Origin: Apricaphanius iberus
Lineage: Eukaryota; Chordata; Actinopteri; Cyprinodontiformes; Aphaniidae
Direction of reading: 5' to 3'
Length of the DNA: 64,000 nucleotides
NCBI GenBank assembly: GCA_028564705.1
Contig: JAPXFQ010002718.1
Span: 1 to 64,000, forward strand
The notes under the pieces were generated by a model, which searched no databases, was not told where the DNA came from, and was given only the letters and a program-made list of their open reading frames with translations. Below, in pieces: positions 45,751 to 59,360 of the stretch. Made by a program: the position numbers and the translations under genes. Numbering within the stretch: position 1 is the first letter of the stretch; the number at the start of each line of letters is the position of its first letter.

Positions 45751-46805
45751 AGCCTAGTTTATACGTCTCCATCAGCAAGTTTGCAGCCAGAGGCAGACAT
45801 ATTGATTAGGGCTGTGTTAAAATAATTGAAAAATCTATTCTGAATCGATTCTTGTAGGAATCTAATCCAATCGATTCACAAGGTCAAATATCGATTTTAT
45901 TGTTTACAATAGTTTGCCCTTTTTACAGCAGAAATTGGAAGGAAAAGTCCAGACGGCCATTTTAAGTTTTGTGTCTGAAAGGGTTAATACAGTTGCCCAT
46001 GGTTAACTGTTACTCACCCAGTGTTAAGTCATTGAATTTCAGGCATATCATTAAGATGACAGTTTAAAAAAACGTTATTTACAGCACTGACTCATATAAA
46101 TATCGAACTGGATCAGACTGAATCGAATCAAATCGATTCTTGAAATTTTAGTCGATACCAAGCCCTAATACTGATGGAGTGCTTTTCCATTTATACTTCT
46201 TTGTTGGTGCGTAAGTGTTGCAAATCAATTCCCCAGTAGGACCCCAGGGGGCGCTGACTGTTTCTGGTGGTACTGCCTACCATTACCGCGCCCTTTCTGG
46301 TCAACTAGAGCTTATTTCCTTCAGCTTGTGAACACATTCCCCCCTCAAGGAGCAAAGGCCAACACAGAGCACGTTGTGAGCAGGAAAGCTTTTTACTAGA
46401 AGTGCAGCTCATAGAATACTCTAAAAATGCCTGAAAATAATAATAATATTAATAATAATAAACACAGCGGTCTGTTTTGTTGTTTCTCTACACCTCCTGG
46501 TGTTCAAAATCGCCAAAAGACCATATAAGATAAACTTGCCTTCCAATAAAAAGCGTCTTGTACAAAAACGATGCATTGACTACTGATTACTTCAATTACA
46601 TAGCACCATTCTGGTGAAACGATCTTTGGCTGATGTTTGCCTGACCAATCACAGGCATGCGCTTTTTTGTTTCGTTCGACAGATAGTTCAAAAATTGGGC
46701 TCTGCTCCATCCGTCGTTGCGTAGGTGAGGTACAGCCCTTGCGTCTACGGATAATGGCGTTTCCTCTATCAGTTTCGACGTAGATGGAGGAGTATAAACC
46801 TGGCT
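45751..46805. mobile_element. PIF/Harbinger-type non-autonomous element with nested hAT MITE
   Basis: The left end AGCCTAGTTTATACGTCTCC and the inverted right end AGCCAGGTTTATACTCCTCC are flanked by TTA at 45748-45750 and 46806-46808. The interior has no transposase. It is interrupted at 45807 by a hAT MITE. A partial relative lies at 30710-30960. Confidence 0.85.
45807..46167. mobile_element. hAT-type MITE, 361 bp, nested
   Basis: It starts TAGGGCTGTG and ends with the short inverse AGCCCTA. Flanks are ATATTGAT (45799-45806) and ATACTGAT (46168-46175), an 8-bp duplication with one mismatch. Inside are repeated ATCGATT words (AATCGATT, CCAATCGATTC, ATCGATTTTATT, AATCGATTCTTG). Confidence 0.8.
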
Positions 46806-46808
46806 TTA

Positions 46809-48765
46809 AGCTTGGTGTTGCTACCATGTTGCTGTCATACCGGTGTTTTTATTCCCGCTTCTGCAGGCTTGTCACTTCCAGAATGAGGAGTGCCCCAGTC
46901 AGTCACCGCTCCACTAACATGGGATTTTGTTTACAAGCAGAAAAAAAAGAATACATTTTCTAACAGCATTATTTGTGTGCGTTAGCTTGATTAGGAGTAG
47001 GCCAGTTTGGTTCCACTTCAGCAAGACTAAGGTGCATTGGAAAAGTCCGACATTAATCTGTCTAATGCAGTGATTTGGTTTTCCCTGACTGCATGTGAAT
47101 CCGCTGAGTGACAGACTACTGCATCCTGGGTGCACAAAGCAGCGCTGTCATAGGTCCTTCCATCCAGCAGTCTTAAGACTTTATCAACATCACAGCTCCC
47201 CACAAACTCAAAAATTGTTTAAATCCCTGCTGTTATTTGCATTTTTTGAGTGTGTGTTTGTGTGTGTGTTTGCGTGTGTGTGCGTGAATCATCTATTGTT
47301 TTTTTACAGCTGTTTTTTGCACATTTTTAGAAATGATCATGCTCAGTTGGACAGTTTTTTTAAGCTGAGTATATTAATAACTGTACAGCATTATTTATAT
47401 TGCTACAATTGCCCTGTATGTAGTCTATTATTTTTCTTTAGATATATTTCTACCTTGGTGTGAATACAGACGCTTCCATCTTCCTTTAACTTTGCTGCTG
47501 ATACACCTACGTTTCCCCACTGAGGGAAAATAAAATAGAACTTTCTGTGCTGTTCTAGTTTATTCTTGCTTAGCTAACTAGCTTGTTTTTACTATATAAG
47601 AATTATGGTAAAATGTTTGCTTCCCAGAACAAAGTATTCTGCGTGAAGCTGATTTTTTTCCTCTTAAATCAGAATGAAAGCAGGATCTGTAACAGTACAG
47701 AAATCTAATAACCAATTTTTGGACATATTTTTCTGACCATGGTGTTTTCTGTTAATATAGTGAAAAAAGGCTTTTTTCCAAAGTGTTTGTGATAAAACAA
47801 TTATGACATTTTTAGGTACTGTGTCTTCTGTTTTCTGTCAAACGGATTCATGGATGTGACGACTTATTTGGCAGGCCCCAGAGTGCTACATTAATTACAA
47901 AGCCACTTATTTCCTACCACACATACCAAGTATGAGTTGAGGATATACAGTCTGTGGGGTGAGTAAAGTCAGTGGAGAAAAATTTTAATAGCTGGCTGGG
48001 GTACAAAGCGTGTGTGGGATAGAGTCCTGGGAGAATCCTGACAAATGACCTGCATATTCCGATTTCCTGTCAGGCCTCAGTATGGGCTGCTTGGTCGTCT
48101 CCAGTAAAAAAAAAAGACATCTGCAGTCCAGACTTTGCTTTTTTTTCCTACTTTCGTCCAGAGGAGAGAGAGAGAGAGAAAAAACCCAAAAAAACTTGCA
48201 ACACACACTGGCTGAGGCTTAAAACCGCTGATATCCAAACAGTTGCTAGTACTTCCTGCTATACTTGGTCAACTCCCACATGGTTTCTCCAGTATAAAGT
48301 TGCATCTCATCCCATCTGAAAATGATTCAGCCTGAACTCAGTGATGATCTGTTTATGAGGATCTGCCTTATAAACATCTGTTGCGAGAGTTGTGCGTAGA
48401 CGGGAAGAGGATTGATAGATAATTGTTTTGAATGGGGACACTATCGAGATGATTCCAAAAGTCTGTTTTAAGGCTGAATCCCAAAAGCCTCTCATGATAC
48501 CTGTAATGGGATCCACATGCCTAATGAAAACCCATTCTAGCACCGATATAGCTCTCTGTTCATGTATGACAGCTCATCATAATAAACAGCAAGGAGAGAC
48601 TAATCAGAATGTTCTCAGTTTTCCACTGGATATAAAGACAAATATGCAACACCATAGTAGTCAGGGCTGTGGCTCCTCAAGAACAGGAGGTGTACTGTGA
48701 AGTCACTTTTGGCCATTTTTACCTCTCTGAGAAATAAAGACCACAGTAAACATGCGAAGCTCCAT
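46809..48765. other. Unassigned intergenic DNA
   Basis: A GT-rich imperfect tract at 47250-47290 and a GA tract at 48166-48180; otherwise nothing recognised. Confidence 0.4.
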
Positions 48766-49016
48766 ATAGTTTGTATAAAAAGTATTCACCACCTTTAAAG
48801 TTTCATTATCAACATAATTTTTTTTTAACAAAAAAAATTTGTACAAACTGTACAAAAAAATGAAAGTATTTAGCATCAACTAAGTGACTGTTCACATATT
48901 CGCCCCTCTTTAAAGTGACTGACCTAATTCAACAGAGGTCCAGCCAGTTGGTGCTAGTAGTGTCACAATGAGTGGAATTGGGATCACCAGAGTGCAATGT
49001 GTGTATGTCTCAAGTA

Positions 49017-50952
49017 CAGGCCCGGAGTGGCTAATCGGGAGTACCTGGACATTTCCTGGTGGGCTGGTCTGATATATGGGCCGCAAGGGCCGATTGTATG
49101 GCAATCAGAGTTGTACTAATGTGCTAAATGTGCAACCAGTCAAAAAGGAGTTGCTATTAACACTGTTTATGCACTACTTTGGCAAAAGTTGAAACTTCTA
49201 GGGGAAAATGTTTAACTAGTCCCACGTGGTTGCATACTATTTAGCATAGAAAACAATTGATATAAGGATATAGAGTTTTTAACCGAAACAGCTTGCCAGA
49301 AGGGCAGCTTCATAGCTGCCGGCTGGCTGCTTTCATTTGTTTCACCCTGCGCACCTCAACATTAAACGTCAGAGCAATCAGTCATGGGTGTTTGAAAGGT
49401 AAAATAGGATGGCGCAGAAAGGACTACTGTTATATAGAGGAAAGCTCAAACAGAAGGCCATACCATTTTTGCTTTTATGTGCAAAAAATGAAGACCAAAA
49501 CAGCTAATGAGGACAATGGAACAGGTAAGACAACATGTTGAACTTTCCCTGCAAACCACCATTCTAGTTAATTTATCTAGTCATTGGTGTGATGTTGTGA
49601 CAGCAAACATAACATGTCATTTTAATAAAAATGATGATGCAACACCACATAACAGGGAAACTTTGTCTCGTAGCTCCTAAGAGTTAGAAGGAAAATCCAG
49701 GATGAAGCTAAAGGAGAGCACAGGTTCAACGTGGGCAGGCTTATTTATGGGGTTGATATTATAAATGAGTACTAATATAATGAAGAGCATGGTGTAGACC
49801 TGCTATAAAAAAGCACGCTGCAATGCTAGCTGATTCAGCACTACAATAATACAACTGAAGGCTTTGTAAAACTTGGAGACTTGTGCTGAGAATTATAAAT
49901 TATTTATAAAAGAGAATCAGTGTCTGAACCAGAGTCAGGAGTCAGAAGTGATATGAGGATGTATTTTGTCAGTATGAAAGAAATATGTGTTGTCATGCAT
50001 CCATTAGTTCCAATAAATTATTTTCTATGCCCAAATGATAGTTTGACCTGTTATATTTTAGGGTAATAAATACACAAGGTCCATACTTGAAAGAGAACAG
50101 AATGAATGCAATATAAATTAAGCCTGGATGTTTTGCTAATAAAAATATCTAAATTGGTTAAGTCACATGTTTTCCATATTAAATGCACTAAAGCTTTACA
50201 GAATATTATCTTTTAATGTGGCAGGTGCAGCAAATAAGATTAGTGAAAGTAGAGGAAGTGTGAACATGAAAACTGTCTACTTGGGAACTGATATAGATTC
50301 TGATATTGTTAATGAATGTGTTGTAAAGAATAATATAGATGTGAACACATGCTGAAATAACTCCACCTAGTGAAGCAGTTAACCCTTATTTATACTGAGT
50401 TGGACATTTTATTGAAAATAATATTCTAAATTACAAAGCTTTACAGAACAGTGTGCTGCTGTAGCTTTACTATGTAAGGTTATAATTACATGACTTTAAT
50501 TAAGGATGCATTGATACCACTTGTCTCAAAACGATACACCAATAATTGGATCTGAGTACTTGCCGACAGAGAGTGGGCATACCAATGCCGATACTTCTAC
50601 CACACAAAAAAATGCAATGAACTAGAAGACACGTTTAATTTTCTTCTCTGCTTGTTGCAACAAGTGATTGGAAATTCAATAAAAATTGGAATAATAAAAA
50701 TTGACCACAAAACTAAAATTTCAAGTGAAAAAATAACACTTTCTGGGGAATTGTTATAGAGTTTCCACATTTTAAGTATGTGTTCATGGCAACCTATAGG
50801 TTAACTCTACAAGTACAATAGAACGGTATCAGCCCTGATACCAGTACCGGTATTGGTGCATCCCTAATTTTAACAAAATAGTTTGTGATAAAAAGTGGGC
50901 CGGTCTGATACATCAAACTCCAGGGCTGAAAATGAGTCCTACTCCGGCCCTG
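49017..50952. mobile_element. hAT transposon, 1936 bp, inserted in a Tc1-like element, perfect 8-bp duplication
   Basis: The left end CAGGCCCGGAGT and the right end ACTCCGGCCCTG are inverted repeats with one mismatch. CTCAAGTA occurs at 49009-49016 and 50953-50960. The interior has two short frames: one at 49293-49541 with a Lys/Trp/Arg-rich segment, and one at 50167-50355. There is no complete transposase, so the copy is non-autonomous or decayed. It contains a further MITE at 50501. Confidence 0.93.
50501..50866. mobile_element. hAT-type MITE, 366 bp, nested in the hAT
   Basis: The left end TAAGGATGCATTGATACC and the inverted right end TAGGGATGCACCAATACCGG match a known kind of hAT MITE terminus. 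The flanks ACTTTAAT and ATTTTAAC agree at six of eight positions, consistent with an aged 8-bp duplication. Confidence 0.75.
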
Positions 50953-51445
50953 CTCAAGTAATTGTAGTATAAAGACAGCTGTGTCTGGAAGATCCATTCA
51001 CTGGTTCATCGGTACCCTTGGTTACTATTAACAGCATGAAGACCAAATAAAAGTCCAAGCAAATCAAAGAAAAGTTATTAATAAATGATAGGTCAGGAGA
51101 TGGAAACAAAGGAAATCTCTAACGTTCTGAACATCCCCTGGATTTCAGGTAAATCAATCATCAAGTAATGGAAGAAAAATGGCAAAAAATGGCAGAAATC
51201 AGCCTAATCATCAGACGATCCACACAAACACACCATCCCCTCTGCGAATGACGGTGGTGGCAACATCACGCTGTGTGAATACTTTTCACATAGCGTTTAG
51301 GATGTAGCCCAAAAAGTGTCATCTTTTCAACCTTTTAAGTGTAAAACATGGTGAACATCATTTCCTTCCACAACTGTTGCTCTTTCTCACAAAATCTACG
51401 AATCCTTAAAAAAGTTTATTGTTGGAACACAACAAAACGTGAACA

Positions 51446-54400
51446 AATTTAAGGGTTTTTACTATTCTGTTAAGACTGTGATGTTCCTTAGCCCCAAGGG
51501 TCCCACGTTAGGCTTAAGTAACGCCTTGTCTCCCGGTCTAAAATGGTGCACATATCTTTCTTGTCTCAATAACCTGACTAGTCCATGCGGAGGGTCCTGT
51601 CAGCGTTACACTGCCCAGAGAAAGGATACAAGTGTTTCTGTCTTTGGCTTGACAGGGATTGACAGGCCAGAAGTCTGACAAGCTGCAGTGTTTGATAGGA
51701 TATCTTACTTTAGGAAAAACTGGACCTGACATCTTCTTTCTAGCCAAGATCCAAGAAAGCTCTGCTTCTTTTTATGTGTTTGGCAATTAACATCACTCTC
51801 TTATGTTGGAGTGCTGATAGATACATAAAATCATACAAAAGCCACTTGTACAGTTATTTATACAGCTGCATGGCGAATTAGGGGAAAAAATCTGTGAGCT
51901 TAAGCTCTGCTATGATGTAATAATGCAACTTTTTTGTTGAGGCCATTATATTTACATAACTATACTGAATGTTTAATGTTTTGACAATTCTTCCTTCAAG
52001 GTTCCCAAAGAGCCAAAAATAAAGTTTGTTTCCTCTGAAAGTGGTAGTTTAATTTTACTCATTTTAGCCAAGAATTGGATTTTTATATAAATATTGTTTC
52101 AAAGTTACTCTTAGCATATCTAAGAGAAAAATTACCTCTAAATTACATGGGTCTATTTAATACATAAAAATAAAATAAAAAACAGATGGAAGGAAATGAG
52201 CTCATTGTGGCGCTTTCATTGAGGCCATTTTAAAAGCATTTAATATAAATTATTGTTCAGTGTTTCAATGTAGAATATTGGTGCAAACACCATAAACCGG
52301 TGATATGCGTACTCATTATTACAGATTATCATAACTAGTTACATTTACCTGACTACATTTGTTGGGAAATAATATACATTTGAGAGTAATTTTATTTCAC
52401 TGTATTTACTTTTTACTTTCGCTTTAGTAATATTTTTTTTTAGTTGAACTTTAGTAATATTATTATGAAGTATCGCTACATTGTGAATAATATCACTGAA
52501 TGAAAAACAGACACGTTTAAACCAAAATACATCAGACACAAACTAGTTTATGATGAAGTGAGAGCTTTTGTTCCTACACATGCTTTGTTGTTCTAATGTT
52601 ATTTAATTGTGCTGAGCCCTTTGTACCATTTAAAGATTAAGAAGTAAACACTATATGTTGTCACTGGAAGCATGTCTCTCTGTTCTAAAATGTATTAACA
52701 CATTACTGCAAGTAGAAGTTAAATCATTTAAATCAGAATTAACTGGAAAAGTGCATTTTCTGCCTACATTTATTTCAAAGTTATATTAATTGGTATATTT
52801 CTATATTATTTTGGTCTTTAAAATAACAGAATTTGCAACAAAAAAAATCTATTAATTTTCGATCTGATTGTATCATTATTCAGACAAATACCAAAACAAA
52901 TTACATTTTACTTGACTAAAAGCCAGTGTCTGTGGATCACTGAGCCTCTAGAGGAGAGAAAATACACCAGAAATGTGGATTTACGCAACAACAGCCTTTA
53001 TAGTTTGGTTTGATGGGTGTTAGAATCGCATGAGAAGATCTTCACAGATATCTGACCTTAAACGACTTGAACGCCAACGGATATTCTGGATTAACCTATA
53101 CGGATGGCTTAGCATCAGGAAGGGAAATACTTTTATTTGTAAAAGAATGGTGTTCCATCCCTCCATTCGAAGTTAAAAGGGGCCTAAGGCCAAAACCAAT
53201 CATTTTTCTTGACATAAATCTTCTGAGTAAACTGCACTGTAAACTGGCAATTGGCAAAGCTCAATAACCTTGCGTGAGAAGCCAAGAGGTCTATTTTTAT
53301 AGAGCAGGGCTGTAGGTGGAATAGATGTGTGATTTAACCTTAAAGATCACGGTGAGACTGCAGCACAGCCTCTGAAGTACCCTTCGTGTGAAGTCTGCGA
53401 AGCAACATTTCTGCAACTCTGTGAAACACGGGGTGTTTTGTTACGTGTGACGGCGTACCCATGTGCAACCTTGAGTGTGTGCGTGTATGTGTGGGGGTGG
53501 ATGGGTGTGTGGGAGCCCGGCCGAGCTGGTTTAATAGCTTCCAGAGGTTGGGCATGTGTCAGCCAATAAAAACAAGGGAGCTGGCAAAAAGTTGAGCAAT
53601 TCTTTTCCTGCATTAATGAGGTTATCAACGATCTGAACGTGGGACCTGCTATGCTGGTTGTCTGCGCAGGGTCACTGTGTTTTCACATTTCCTATAAATC
53701 ATAAAAGATGCCTGATTTATCCGTAATCCTATTACCAGTGAACAAAAGTCCTTTAATGTATCATAAGCTCGAAATCAAAGCAGATCTAAATCCACACAGA
53801 GGGCCTCCTGATGGTTTCTCCTTGTCTTATTTTTACATCTTTAAAGCCAAAGAGGGAATAACAATACTTTTGGTTTTGGTTAAGTGTGGGATCACTGAAA
53901 CGTCCCCAGATTGGCCTCTGTGATGGTCTGAATGAGCCAAGCAGCCTGCTGCTCCCCCCCTACATGGGCTGTGACCGCATTCACAGAGCTCGCTCGAAAT
54001 GAAGGGTTTCTGCTAGGCTTTTTTTGGAACCAACACACTCCGATTATAGTTTCAAAGAAAACGTGAAAGGAAAGCATAAGCAAGGGTGAAACAAACAAAG
54101 AAGAAGTTCAACTTCATGGTCTATGTGTATCTTTGGTACGTTTAGCAGCTAATATTCACTGTGCAGCAATGAAAATAGTTTACTGACAAGTACTGACGCC
54201 TTGACAGGCTGCTATGATAACTATAGCAATCATGCATTAATAAACTGTTATTTGTGTAGCTTACACGCCAATAACAGCTAACAGGTGCCATTTAGGAGAA
54301 ATACAATGTAGTAAATTATACTGCAAAAACTAGCAGCCGGTATTACTGTGTAACTGTGGTGGAGTTCAGATAAGTCCCAAACTAAATGGTGTGCTGGTCT

Positions 54401-55082
54401 AAAAAAAAGTTTAATTGTAATAATTCAGTTCAAACAATGAAATTCCTCTTACGAATTCCTTACAAAATCAGGTCGTTTAAGCATTTATTTTTGTTAATTT
54501 TGCTTATTAGGTCCAAATTAAGTTGATGGCTGATTCTGTTGGGCTACCTATTAAAATATGGACAAAAGATATTTTGAAGTGGGAATGAGAATAATTTTAA
54601 AATATCTGTGAAAACCCTGTCCGAATACCTGCCTGGTTACTCTTAGCAATGGATCTCTTTTTTTTCCTCAGTGATTTCTAACCTCTCCTTACCTGTGAGG
54701 ACTCTGCATCATCGTCCCTGCTGCTGGTCTCTGATATGATTTCTCTTCCCTGACTCTGATCTTTACTATTGTGGCATCAAAAATCTTCAGAACAACAATA
54801 TTTACTGCATATCTTTTTGATGGTTGCAATAAATAATTGGATGAAGCTTCACCCACCTGGGATTGCTCCAAGGCTACTGAAAGTAAAACAGGCATATGTG
54901 ATGGAACATGTGACAGCCCAGCAACAGATAAATTTGTCTATTTTTCTGAGAAGGTGGACCCTGAATATTGAATACTTAATTACTGAATTAACCTCCGTCT
55001 TATAGATATTTTATCTTAGCCACTTGTATTTTCTTTCCAGTTGGAGACCCTCCCTGACCTGCTCTGTTTATTGTGGAAATAC

Positions 55083-55086
<4 letters not shown>
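51446..55086. other. Unassigned A+T-rich region
   Basis: No repeat family or coding signal was recognised; a GT/GGG-rich imperfect tract lies at 53470-53520. Confidence 0.4.

Positions 55087-55140
<54 letters not shown>
55087..55140. repeat. (AT)n microsatellite
   Basis: About 54 bp of uninterrupted TA dinucleotides; self-complementary. Confidence 0.97.
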
Positions 55141-55141
<1 letters not shown>

Positions 55142-55264
55142 TGTATGTGGAAAGTAGTAAAGTTCTGTACAGAAAGAAAAGAGAAGGGAATGTATTCCTG
55201 GCGCGAACTTACCAGCAAGGGAAGTTACATAGCTAACTCCAGTACTAAAAAATATATATATGGA

Positions 55265-55960
55265 AGTATGTTAACTATCAAATCATCAAAGCAAAATTTA
55301 TTTATAACGCACTTTTCAAACCACAGCTTCTCAAAGTGCTTTACAGATAAAAATGACCCCCTCCTCCTTCCCAAACCAAAAATAAAACCATTATCGCAAC
55401 TACACCCCCCCTCCCAACCCAACCCATCTGCCACACACGCACCCACATACTTAAAAGTAACAGTAAACAAAAGCAACAACGGGCTGAATACAGATGAGCC
55501 AGGAAATACCATCATGGGAGCCATCTGCATCGGCAGCAGCAGATCAGCAGCAGCAGCCAAGGCACCGACCCATGGCGCCCAGAGGAGGGAGGGATGGTAC
55601 CCCCACCTCCACCCTAGCATTACCTGGAGAGCACCCAGGCAGCTGCAGCCTACCACCGCTGCCGAGGCAGAGGGCTCCCTCAGAGGAAACACTGGAAGGA
55701 TGATTACAATAAGAAGTTAAAATATAAAATAAACAGTAGATAATGAGATTAAGTAGTAAAATGCTGATAAAAATGTTGAGACTGATAATGTTTTAAATTG
55801 TCAAGTGTAAAATAATGAAAAGATATGATCAAAATAAAAAATGCAAAGCAGATTAACAATAAACAATAAATGACAGTCACTTAAAAGCTAAACTAATATT
55901 TCAATCAGGTAAAACACGCAGAGCAATTAAACAGATATTAATAAATAATAATCAGTTAAG
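55265..55960 (-). mobile_element. L2-like LINE 3' UTR, truncated copy
   Basis: It parallels 31075-31690: AAAATTTATTTATAACGCACTT, TCAAAGTGCTTTACAGAT, a GC-rich block, and CAGAGGAAACACTGGAAGGA, in the same order and orientation. The coding part is missing. Confidence 0.75.
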
Positions 55961-58119
55961 AGCTCATAGACTAGGCATTGGCTTCATTTATCTAATATTA
56001 TGTTCATGCAACTCAACGTACATCTTGTTTGAAAAACTGTGCAACCTTTTGCTTGCTCTGGGCTGGTGGTCTGCTGAATGTGCTGATCCGCTCAGCAGCA
56101 CCTGTCCGGAATCCACTGATGCTATGTGCTTATGGTGCATTTAAAGACGGGTCGGAAAATAGGTTATGTATATTAACCGACTAAATGGCTGTAACAGCAG
56201 AAAAAAACAGAGAGCACCAAAACATGACAAGTAGATGACGTTTCTCACACCTAGCCCCAATCTGACGCGCCCATGCTTCCACTGTATTTGCTCACATAGC
56301 CAATTCAAAAGCATTCTTTTAATTGTGTTTTCTTTAACTACACAGCAGAAAATTACAGAGGTTGACCTCAGTGTCCTCAATGGTAGATACGGCCTTACAA
56401 GGAGGCTGAAGTCAGCGCATCACGAGCCACTATGGATAGACGTATCCAGGACAGCTGCCATATTCCGTCCCTCAAGTCTCTCCATAAAAGCAGTCCTAAA
56501 GTTTACATTACATTTAGTAATCAAGGCCCAGAGTCTAGAGGAAGATTGGAGATGCACAGTGTTCATGTTGTTTTAAGTTCTCAGTCAGAAATGATATGAG
56601 GTCGAAGGTGTTGTATCAAGTCTAAAATCAGCGTAACCGTCTGCCATTAAATTTCAGAGCCCTTAATGTTTCCTTGTGCTGACATCCTTTATAAAGATGC
56701 TGACTTTACTGCACCAATGTCTGATGGTATCATTAGAAGCCCATGTTGCTTTAATAGCACCCTTCAGCTTTTTTTTTGTTTTTTGTTTTTTATAGTACTC
56801 AGTATACAGCCTCAGAAGAAGCACAGACCACCATAATTTATGTAAAATGTACCCAGACCAAGAGTCAATTGGATAAATTGTTCAGTTCTTGAAAATACTA
56901 TTTATTATACACACATTTTTTAATTGTCACACAAATTATTGGCTTACTTACTGTAAATATGCTTTCTTGTGTTAAAAACTGTGAGCTTTCTTCAGCAATA
57001 TCAGTTAATTAACTAAAACTGTGTTTTTTACTCACTTGTCCCTACATTGTTGTATTTTCTTGATTATTTTCTTATTGTAACTGCTCATTTGTACTCTAAT
57101 CAAATGTAAAGCACCATGAATTACCCTGTGTTGACAATTGCCTTGCATTTCTCAATAAAAAATTTTTATTGAGCTTACTTTTATTAATATTTTAAAGATT
57201 AACATTCGATTGGTTTAATCATTGAAATGGGCCAAACATAAAACTGTGAAATATAGATTTCATAATTAAAAAATACATTTTTAACGAGATTTGAGGCTCC
57301 TTTAGCTCAACAGAAACGGCATCTTCCAAAGTAACACAGCAAAGCTGAATGCAAACTCCAGTGCATTTACAGCAATAAGCAAACGTGAAGAGTAGACTCT
57401 CACAAGCTACAATGAGTCAGGGAGTAAGGCTAATCTGTCCTGCTCTGCTAATCATTCTCGTTGTATCTTGTTTCATTTGTCACAGAAAATGCTTCCTCAG
57501 AGGAAGTCAGAAGTCGTGTTTTCATTTGAGGTGACACACTGGCCAAACAGGAATGACCGGCAGAAGGCCATTGTAAGCTGAAAGTTAGAAGCTATTAAAT
57601 ATAGACAATAGGATGAAGTAAATAAGTATTTTTAACATCTTCAGACTGACTGGATTATTACTAATGGCTATGAGTGAATCGGTCCTGCTGGTTCGGATTC
57701 TCATTTTGTACCCGTGTATTAACATTCTGTTCGTACTTGACTGCAATTCGTAGCAGTAAGCAAACTTCTGTACAAAAGCCATACACATCCCTTTAACATT
57801 CGTATACTTAGGTATATTTTGATTTTATAAATAGTGATAAATAAATATTTAAATTTCAAATCTCACAAAAAAATGTAATCGAAAATTAACAATATTTCTC
57901 ATATGGTAAATTTACACTTAATCTGCATTGATTGCGTTTCTGATTCCTTTTTCGGCCGGTCAGCTCTTACAAAAAAAAGACAGATTATGATGACCCAAAC
58001 CCAAACACTTATGATTGAGCAGTTGTTGCTGGGTATTAATGATTGTGGATTGATCCAGCTATTGTCTGCTGGTGATCAGGAATCAGGTTGCAGGGGTAAC
58101 AAGTCCAGGGAAACCCAGA
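55961..58119. other. Unassigned intergenic DNA
   Basis: An imperfect palindrome (CTCAATAAAAAATTTTTATTGAG) is at about 57152-57174; otherwise nothing recognised. Confidence 0.4.
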
Positions 58120-58490
58120 TATCCTTCTACACACTGACACTCTCAGCTCATTCTTCAGCATCCAACTGTCAGGAATTACACAGTTCCTTCAGCGATTTCA
58201 GGGTCCTCCCCAAAGATCTATTCCTAGTGGGATGTACCCGGAAACCTCCAGACAAAAAAAAAAACTCAACTGAGTCCTTTATATGGAGATGGATTCCTCT
58301 TGAGGTGGAGCAGTTAATCTTTTTACGTTTGAGAACCATGGCTTCAGACTCAAAGGACCGACCAAGCATCGAGTTTGGTACCAACTCCAAACTACCACTA
58401 TTTGCTTTTCGGTGGAAAAGCCCTATTAAAGAACCGGTTGCTTTTCCACTGCCCAATAGAAGCAGAGTCATAACCTCATCTAAGCATTGC
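58120..58490. repeat. Possible LINE scrap and non-autonomous element fragment
   Basis: CTTCAGCGATTTCAGGGTCC and GGGATGTACCCGGAAACCTCC (58180-58250) resemble an RTE-type LINE region. AGAACCGGTTGCTTTTCCACTGCCCAAT (58430-58457) resembles ends of the family near 60625. The spanning 201-codon ORF is judged fortuitous. Confidence 0.3.
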
Positions 58491-59360
58491 AACGTAGCTG
58501 TCTACTAAGGGGCTAACTCCACCAGCGTGAAGTCAATGTGAAGTCAATATGAAAGTGACAAAAATGCAGCTCCCCTTTATCCGCTAGGAGCGGGCTCCAG
58601 GAAGGTGCAAATTCCTATTGACTCCAATGTTTAAAATGTCAACTTCACAGCAAAAAAATAAAAAGACATATTTACAGCCTCGTCCACAAAACCAGTTTAG
58701 GTTTAAAAGTCTGGTTTACCGTCATGACAACTCTGAGGAGTTGAATATTTTTCGTAACTCTTCTGTTAAGATGTAATTTAAGTTTGATATTATGAATAAT
58801 TAGAGGCATGTCCTTTTGTTTGACACGTCTCTGATGAGCCTTCAAGGCTAGCGCTGGAGGCTAGCAGCTTGCTACCCCCTTGCTTGCTCCAGGAAACTCC
58901 GAGAAAAGTTTTAAAGTCTGAGGCCATTTCGTTCCTCCTAACTTGACCATCAGCGGCACCCACAATGTTTATGTTAATCGATCACTTATTGGACAAATAT
59001 GGGTTGCTGTAGTTCTGATTGCACTAACACACCGTCCAATTAGTCTCTGCTCCATTTTCTTCCAGTATGTAAAATAAAAAAAATTTCTGGTGCGCATTTT
59101 ACATAATGCTGATTATTAACGCAATTATGTTGTATACAGTCTATGCCGTATACGTACACACATGGGGAAAATAAAACAGGAAAACCACAAACAGAGAGAG
59201 GTTTTAACACTATAGTAGTTAATTGTAATTTTACCAGTGTTGGTGTTGGACTCCTAGACTTTTATGGATTTGCAGAGATGTGTACATAACATGTTCTTGG
59301 TTGCAGAAGCAATGCGGAGAAAGGTTGTTATGCAACATCACTGTGTGAGTGCGGGACTAA
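58491..59360. other. Unassigned intergenic DNA
   Basis: No recognisable feature. Confidence 0.4.

Larger units (their letters stand above)
48766..51445 (+). mobile_element. Tc1-like transposon split by a hAT insertion
   Basis: The left part (48770-49008) has the terminal AAAAGTATTCACC and CAGAGGTCCAGCCAGTTGG segments. The right part resumes at 50961 with ATTGTAGTATAAAGACAGCTGTGTCTGGAAGA, then ATGAAGACCAAATAAAAGTCC at the gene start, CAAATCAATCATCAAGTAATGG, and ACACCATCCCCTCTGCG. Most of the catalytic region is deleted. It ends near 51445. Confidence 0.8.

Noticed and set aside
55073..55720. 215-codon ORF starting in the AT microsatellite
   Set aside because: It begins with an Ile/Tyr dinucleotide artefact and runs through LINE 3' UTR.
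57903..58508. 201-codon plus-strand ORF
   Set aside because: It spans unrelated repeat scraps, has an equally long antisense partner and shows no domain.
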